A stretch of 28,575 bases of DNA from Pigoraptor vietnamica (Eukaryota; Opisthokonta; Filasterea), in NCBI GenBank assembly GCA_943704525.1, contig CALSCQ010001191.1, positions 1 through 28,575 on the forward strand, given 5' to 3'. Below the pieces are notes generated by a model. The model worked only from the letters and a program-made list of their open reading frames with translations. It ran no database searches and was not told where the DNA came from. Positions 23,901-28,575 of the stretch are shown here, one piece after another. Made by a program: the position numbers and the translations under genes. How positions within the stretch are numbered: the first letter of the stretch is position 1; each line of letters begins with the position of its first letter.

Positions 23901-25644
23901 GCGCGACCCTCCGCCCCAATGCCAAACGAGACTAGTCCGTCGGAGGCGTCCCCGTCCGGACACAATGGGACAATCCCCGCAATGTATGTCTGCAGGAGTT
24001 CCTCCACACGCGAGTGAAACTGGTGCTGCACGCCCTTCACCGTCTCAAAAAGCAGAGCCCCGACGCCATCGCAGAATTCGGGGGAAGGGTTCGCCTCGAC
24101 AGCACGCAGCAGGTGGGCCACGCGCCCGGCAGAGTCCCTCTGTGGCACCTTTCGCACGAGAAACGCAAAGCTCTCCGCGGCGAAATGGCGCGTGTGGGGC
24201 TTCTGGTCGGGACCGAGGAGGGACGAGTAGAGCCTGCGTGCGTGAGAGAGGAAGGAGCCGGGGTTAGTATGAGGATGGCACGTGACACGGGCAGGGTTAG
24301 GGTTATGGGCTCACCCAAAAACTTCGTCGATGTCCCGCACGAGGTATTTCGTGAGAAATTTGAAGAGATAAGACAGCGTTGTGAACGTGTGCTCAATAAT
24401 CTGCGGAGAGCGCAAACGCGCCACGCGAGCACATGTGCGTTAGCAAAACTGCACATGGACGTGGGAGCCAACAAGAGAGCGACTACATATGATGTGCGTG
24501 TGTGTGTGGCGTGGTACGAGAGCCAAAGAAAGCGAAAGCAAAGTTTGCTGTGGGTGTGCATGAACGGAGCGCGTGTGCGCCCACCTCGGGATCGTGCAAC
24601 CCCTGCTCATCGCGTGTCTCCAGCAGTGCCACAAGCACGCCAAAAGTGCGGGGAAAGTAGCCGTAAAACTCGTCCCTCAGGTCACGTGCAGTCTGAACGA
24701 GGAGGCTGTGTACGATACAGAGTAAGAAACCCACAGATAAGTGCACATATTGCAGTCGTGTCCGCCGTAGGGTGGGTGTTAGGCGCGTACAACACAGCGA
24801 GCAAGAGATTTCGAGCAACTCTGCACATGCGTGCGCATTTCATGTGCACACGGACATTGTCGTTATTCACGCGCCATACATCACCACCCACTCGAGAAGC
24901 GGCTCGACAGCCATGCTGTTCGGCACGGCAAGGTGTCGCAGCAGCGCATCGACGATGCGGTCCTTGAAAAACACGAGCTGCGCAAGCGAGTGCACGCTGT
25001 TGCCGGCTTCGTGCAGAAACGCCTGGAAGTGGCCGGTGCAGTTGAGCTCGCGCCACTTCGCAACGCCCTCGGCAAAGAAGCAGTCGGCATCCTGCGACGG
25101 AGATTCGAGACAGCGTCAATGCATCGCTCTTCAAGCGGCGCTCCGACGCCCCATTGTTCGTACAGTGTCGTTATAGTGAGGTCATCCCTCACGTCGAGAC
25201 GAAGGCAACGCGTACCTCCGGCTGTGCTGCGACTGCTCCCACGCGATGCACGACATTGATCTTGATGTTCGCCACTCGCTCGCTGAACGGCACGAACTGC
25301 AAAACAGAGCACGAAATCAACCAGGTCAATGCATCGACCTGCGCACGTCACGCCAATTGTGCTGTGGGAGTTTCTCTGTGTCGACATCCCCTATCTCGAC
25401 TACATCATCGCGAACAACACGTCGCTCGAGTGGATACTGTCGCAGGTCATCCACGAGGACTTGCGCCCGGCGTACGACACGGCGCTCACGCCAAGCCGTT
25501 ATGCGCGGCCCATGGAGTAGGCAACGCAAGGCGACGTGTCACAAAGTGACGGCAATGGCCAACTCCGCATACCTTGAACCTATTCTTGCCCTTCTCGTTC
25601 AGCTGCTTCGGCGCCTGCTTTCCCTTGGCCCCCCCGCGCGCCAT
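14957..25644 (-). CDS. UTP20: UTP20 / DRIM, U3 small-subunit processome HEAT-repeat protein, ten exons
   Basis: UTP20 is a giant nucleolar HEAT-repeat scaffold of the SSU processome, needed for 18S rRNA maturation. Exons in transcript order are 25644-25573, 25296-25216, 25091-24885, 24692-24585, 24400-24315, 24233-21583, 21327-18293, 18174-15727, 15603-15474 and 15252-14957. All phases agree and give about 3037 residues (human about 2785). Matches to human UTP20 run the full length: FVPFSERVANIKINVVHRV, FAEGVAKWRELNCTGHF, HFAAESFAFLVRKV, RYLLAQLYVNF, the DRIM block beginning TLFSKFANPKALY, IQTHRRVRALRRMAE, FGETAEEKEVAQL, SRKLVVPELYDIVDRVAEL, LLHPHAWVRLASCRLLGTYF and FLDDTLGDQVVKNLFFVGRGLY. 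The C-terminus is highly basic (KKKSRKRKMDAF), as expected for nucleolar targeting. Three acidic inserts are extra. The exon 3 donor could be at 24888 instead of 24885. Confidence 0.96.
18241..18286. repeat. ACGCAC/CA microsatellite in a UTP20 intron
   Basis: A repeat of ACGCAC units in the 118-base UTP20 intron between exons ending at 18293 and starting at 18174. On the sense strand it lies just after the donor GTGCGTGTG, so the donor merges with the repeat. Confidence 0.85.
25329..25520 (+). other. Coding-like 63-codon open frame inside UTP20 intron 1, opposite strand
   Basis: UTP20 intron 1 spans 25297-25572. Within it the plus strand reads 63 codons to a TAG, with phrases VLWEFLCVDIPYLDYII, NNTSLEWILSQVIHEDLRP and AYDTALTPSRYARPME. 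About four fifths of the codons end in G or C, like the true exons in this window, and the residue mix looks like a folded protein. A CAG just upstream (ending 25325) could be a splice acceptor, or the ATG at 25329 a start. I do not recognise the family. It could be the last exon of a nested gene, a small gene, or a leftover gene fragment. The minus strand here has no convincing UTP20 coding sequence. Confidence 0.4.
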
Positions 25645-25994
25645 TCTGTCGAATCACGCGACGATCGCGGGGTGCTACGACACGGCAGCTCAAACTATCA
25701 AGCACAAGCGTGCCCTGCACACGTACGCGCACGCGCAAGGGCAACGATTAAGAGAGGGAGCGGCCTGCGTCTCCCCACTGCTTCGCGATCTTGACTCCAC
25801 TTTAGCTCGGTTGTCGTAAAAAGCAAAAGGCACTGTTCTGCGATTGACGGCTGAGACGTGTTTTCCACGTGCAAGGTCCTGATGACGATCACGTGGTGTC
25901 ACGTGATATGTGCCGTTTGAATGGAGACGGTTTTTTTGCATCGATTCGTTCTCTCCTCTTCCGCTCTCGACTACAACGTGCGCAGCGGAGGAAA
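25645..25994. promoter_or_regulatory. Divergent UTP20/HACD promoter with three CACGTG boxes
   Basis: Only 350 bases separate the UTP20 ATG (minus strand) and the HACD ATG (plus strand), so they likely share a promoter. CACGTG occurs at 25866-25871 and twice more within a 20-base inverted repeat at 25888-25907, where arms ATCACGTG and CACGTGAT flank GTGT. CACGTG is the E-box core bound by bHLH factors such as Myc/Max or Cbf1. Which factor acts here is not known. Confidence 0.6.
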
Positions 25995-26503
25995 ATGGCG
26001 CCTCCGGAAGGTGTGTGCGTGTGCGTGCGTGTGCGTACGTGCGTCTGTGCGCTTAGTACGGCAAATTTCGGGTGTAGCGAGATGAGGGAGGCTGACCCCG
26101 TGTACGTGGGTGTGGTTCGTTCAGGTCGTCCCAAGCGCGAGGTTGGCGGGGTCGCAAAGGGGTACCTCTTCCTCTACAACATTGCGCAGACGGCAGGGTG
26201 AGTGCGGGAAGCAACTCTGGGCTCGATCAACGCGCGTCAGATGCACTCAGCGCACTTGAGCGGGACCTTTCATTCGCGCCACTCGGAACATGGTGTTCTC
26301 TACTGCGACAGTGCCTCCGTTTAATTGCGGTTGCGTGCGCAGGTGGTCCTACATTCTCTATTTGATTGCTAAGCAGCTGAGCGAGAACCCTCACGACTAC
26401 AATGCCCTCTACAACAAGATTGAGTGGCCGCTCAAGATGTTCCAGTCGGCCGCCGCGCTCGAGGTGCGTCCACAAAGGCCGAGACACACCGCCGATCTGC
26501 GTT

Positions 26504-26552
<49 letters not shown>

Positions 26553-26793
26553 TGTGTGTGTGTGTGTGCGCGCTTGTATGTTGCATTGTGTATGCAAGTG
26601 TTCGCCCATTAGTGTTTGAAGAAGCTTTCGCGAGTCGTGTTGGCTTGTGTGTTATAGTTGCTCGTGTGTTTGGCTCACCACCGGCTGGCTCTGCGTCTGT
26701 AGGTCATCCACTGCATCATACGTGAGTATCTGCCGACACGAGTGCGGCCATCACTCTCGCGTCGCCTTGTGTTGTTGTAATTCGCTGCTGTGA

Positions 26794-26867
<74 letters not shown>

Positions 26868-27991
26868 GAACGTTCAAGAGTCGATGGGGTTTCAACCCCT
26901 ACGACTGCCACGAGCTGAGGTCTTTCGAACGGTCACGTGAAGATGTACACTCTTGAGGCTCATTGATCCGACATATTGCCCGTGCGAAATGTCACGTGCA
27001 GGGATTGTGCCTTCGCCGGTGAATGTGACGTTCACTCAGGTCCTCTCGCGCGTGGCGCTTGTGTGGCTGATCGCCCACAGCGTCCCTGAGGTAAGGCACG
27101 TGCCTGCGATGTTCCTTATGTTGGAGACTCGTTCACAACATACAGACACGCGCGCACACCGTATTGACATACATACACATATACACACGCTCTCATGCAC
27201 GACATGCACACACGCACACCAAACGCGCTCGCATCTCCCCGGCTGATCGTATGTCTTTCTTGCCTACCGTCCAGACGCGCGGCACCATTGCGCTGCCCAT
27301 CATGACGATCGCGTGGACAGTGACGGAGATTATCCGCTACCTCTACTACGCCCTCGGCATCCTCGATGCCGTGCCCTATGTGCTGCAGTGGCTGCGGTGA
27401 GTTCGTTGAGGAGTGTATGCGGAGCCAGAGTCCTCCGACGCATGTTTGTATGTTCCTTTATCGTTCCTCTCGTACTTACACATACTGTTCCGTCACTGTT
27501 CGTCCCCCGCACACGCACACGCACACACACACACACACGCACACACGCGCAGCTACACGCTCTTCTACGTGCTGTATCCGATGGGCGTCACGGGCGAGAT
27601 GATGATGATCTACAGCGCGATCCCGCACGCCAAGGCGTCCGGCATCTACTCGCTCGACCTGCCGAACCCCTACAACATTGCGTGGAAGTTCCACCAGCTG
27701 CTCTACGTCATGCTGCTCATCTATCTGCCCGGTGCGTCCGCGTGTGCATCGCACGACTGTGTTGTCGCCATCCTCCTCACTGTAGCAACCCTTCGCTGCG
27801 CAACGCACACGCACGTGCTCACTCGTAGAGGCACACATGCACGTGCATTCGTGCACACGCAGCTTGCACTCCTTTCTCCGCCCTCAACCCCCCCCCTTTT
27901 TCTTCGCGCAGGATTTCCCCCGATGTACATGCACATGATTCGCCAGCGCAAGAAGATTATTGGCGGCGCCGGCAAGCCCAAGGCCCACTGA
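25995..27991 (+). CDS. HACD: Very-long-chain 3-hydroxyacyl-CoA dehydratase (HACD/PHS1), eight exons
   Basis: HACD removes water from 3-hydroxyacyl-CoA, the third step of the ER fatty-acid elongation cycle. Exons 25995-26010, 26125-26197, 26343-26463, 26703-26721, 27002-27090, 27275-27396, 27553-27731 and 27912-27991 give 232 residues in phase. Family marks in order are KGYLFLYN, GWSYILYL, the FQSAAALEVIHCI block, PSPVNVTFTQVLSRVALVW, WTVTEIIRYLYYAL, then YPMGVTGE with Tyr155 and Glu162. The latter correspond to the catalytic Tyr and Glu of yeast Phs1 (Tyr149, Glu156), with the same spacing. Six hydrophobic segments are likely. The C-terminus GKPKAH fits a KxKxx ER retrieval signal. Exon 1 has 16 bases and exon 4 only 19. 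Intron 1 (26011-26124) is 114 bases long without an in-frame stop, so reading through it would add 38 Val/Cys/Arg-rich residues. I prefer splicing because that insert is just a translated GT repeat. Confidence 0.94.
26511..26568 (+). repeat. GT microsatellite in HACD intron 3
   Basis: A pure GT run at about 26511-26546 and an imperfect continuation to about 26568, within the intron at 26464-26702. Confidence 0.92.
26796..26865 (+). repeat. Pure TC microsatellite, 35 units, in HACD intron 4
   Basis: An uninterrupted 70-base TC tract in the intron at 26722-27001. It is the longest perfect repeat in the window. It may act as a very long polypyrimidine tract, although it lies about 135 bases upstream of the acceptor. 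Confidence 0.97.
27510..27547 (+). repeat. CA microsatellite in HACD intron 6
   Basis: An AC/ACGC tract that runs almost up to the acceptor (AG at 27551-27552) of the intron at 27397-27552. Here the sense strand carries CA rather than GT. Confidence 0.88.
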
Positions 27992-28160
27992 GAACGCGCA
28001 AATATACAAATTCATCCAGCAAACACTGTGTGTGTGCGTGTGTTCACTAGTTTGAGGGTGTACTATGTGCAATAGCTTCGGACGAGCCTCCCTTTCATTC
28101 TCTCTACACATCAAATTGCGCCGGTGTGTGTTTGCGCCCGGCGCGTCACGTGCCATGCTC

Positions 28161-28406
28161 TTAGTGCCCGATGACTTCCTCCACGTGGTAGGCCGAGTAG
28201 AAAAACGCGCGATCGAAGCGCCACAGCGAGTGAGCGAGCTCCGTGTGCGGTTTGAGCACGTTGCGCAGGTGTGCCGAGGGCTCACGAGGGGCGAGGAGGT
28301 TCCAGAAGGCCAGCCGACCGCCCGTGCGGAAGTGCTTTGCGAGGGCCGCAAAGAGTGCGTCGCCCGCTTCGACGCTCATGTACTCGAAAATGTCCGACAG
28401 ATTAGC
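28161..28406 (-). CDS. DUF3419 / BtaA-like aminocarboxypropyltransferase, last exon only
   Basis: BtaA-type enzymes move the 3-amino-3-carboxypropyl group of S-adenosylmethionine onto diacylglycerol, the first step of betaine lipid synthesis. The exon starts after an acceptor (GCAG ending at 28407 on the minus strand) and ends in TAA at 28161-28163. It reads NLSDIFEYMSVEAGDALFAA, then FRTGGRLAFWNLLAPR and the C-terminal RFDRAFFYSAYHVEEV, typical of the DUF3419 C-terminus. The SAM-binding core and everything upstream lie beyond the intron and the right edge, so the function is inferred from the family end alone. A different DUF3419 member is possible. The gene is convergent with HACD, with stops 170 bases apart. 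Confidence 0.78.
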   Translation of the reverse strand, partial: ANLSDIFEYMSVEAGDALFAALAKHFRTGGRLAFWNLLAPREPSAHLRNVLKPHTELAHSLWRFDRAFFYSAYHVEEVIGH

Positions 28407-28575
28407 CTGCGTTTGCCGTGAATGTGAGCGGCGGGTGTGTGCGCGAACGCATGGCGAACGAACTCATGCACGACACATTAATAAACACGCGGCAACTGGA
28501 TTGTGGACCCGAGCGAGATTGTCATTGGCGCGGAGATTGGGGCGGTGGGTTGTGTAGCTGTGTGTGGTGGCAGTG
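28407..28575. other. Right-edge sequence, probably intron of the BtaA-like gene
   Basis: No minus-strand continuation of the BtaA-like coding sequence was found here, so it is likely intron. The plus strand at about 28494-28550 reads NWIVDPSEIVIGAEIGA, which resembles the start of a tyrosine-kinase-like N-lobe. There is no acceptor or start codon in front of it, and a stop lies just upstream. Confidence 0.3.

Noticed and set aside
24290-24308. Telomere-like AGGGTTAGGGTTA
   Set aside because: Only about two units inside a UTP20 intron. Too short to call an interstitial telomere, and the sequence continues normally on both sides.

Overview
The window is nuclear DNA from a GC-rich, intron-rich single-celled eukaryote. 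The genes have spliceosomal introns (mostly GT-AG, a few GC-AG), coding exons end largely in G or C at third positions, and introns carry GT/CA and TC microsatellites. Gene content is conserved eukaryotic (EDC3, TMEM164, a DUSP-type ubiquitin protease, UTP20, HACD, a BtaA/DUF3419 protein). The species cannot be named from the sequence. An amoebozoan such as an Acanthamoeba-like organism is one possibility, but that is only a guess from base composition and gene style.

Layout, left to right. 31-1937 (+): 3' part of EDC3 (mRNA decapping). 2496-3898 (-): a six-exon gene for an unrecognised 197-residue protein, convergent with EDC3. 4710-6193 (+): TMEM164-type acyltransferase, divergent from the previous gene. 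7291-11962 (+): a 1409-residue DUSP-USP deubiquitinase with a RING-like cysteine cluster inside its catalytic domain. 12153-14734 (+): a broken, intronless F-box gene. 14957-25644 (-): a complete ten-exon UTP20 gene of about 3037 residues, filling more than a third of the window. 25645-25994: a 350-base divergent promoter with three CACGTG boxes. 25995-27991 (+): 3-hydroxyacyl-CoA dehydratase (HACD) in eight exons. 28161-28406 (-): last exon of a DUF3419/BtaA-like enzyme, convergent with HACD and running off the right edge.

The genes do not form one pathway. Three act on lipids (TMEM164, HACD, BtaA-like), two on RNA or ribosomes (EDC3, UTP20) and two on ubiquitin (USP, F-box remnant). All exon models were derived by hand from splice signals, reading phase and similarity to the known families, and no transcript data were available. 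No tRNA, rRNA, CRISPR array or intact mobile element was found. I do not see a clearly new multi-gene system. The best leads are the RING-like insert in the USP, the shared GC-AG donor sequence in EDC3, the CACGTG palindrome at the UTP20/HACD promoter, and a coding-like open frame on the opposite strand inside UTP20 intron 1.
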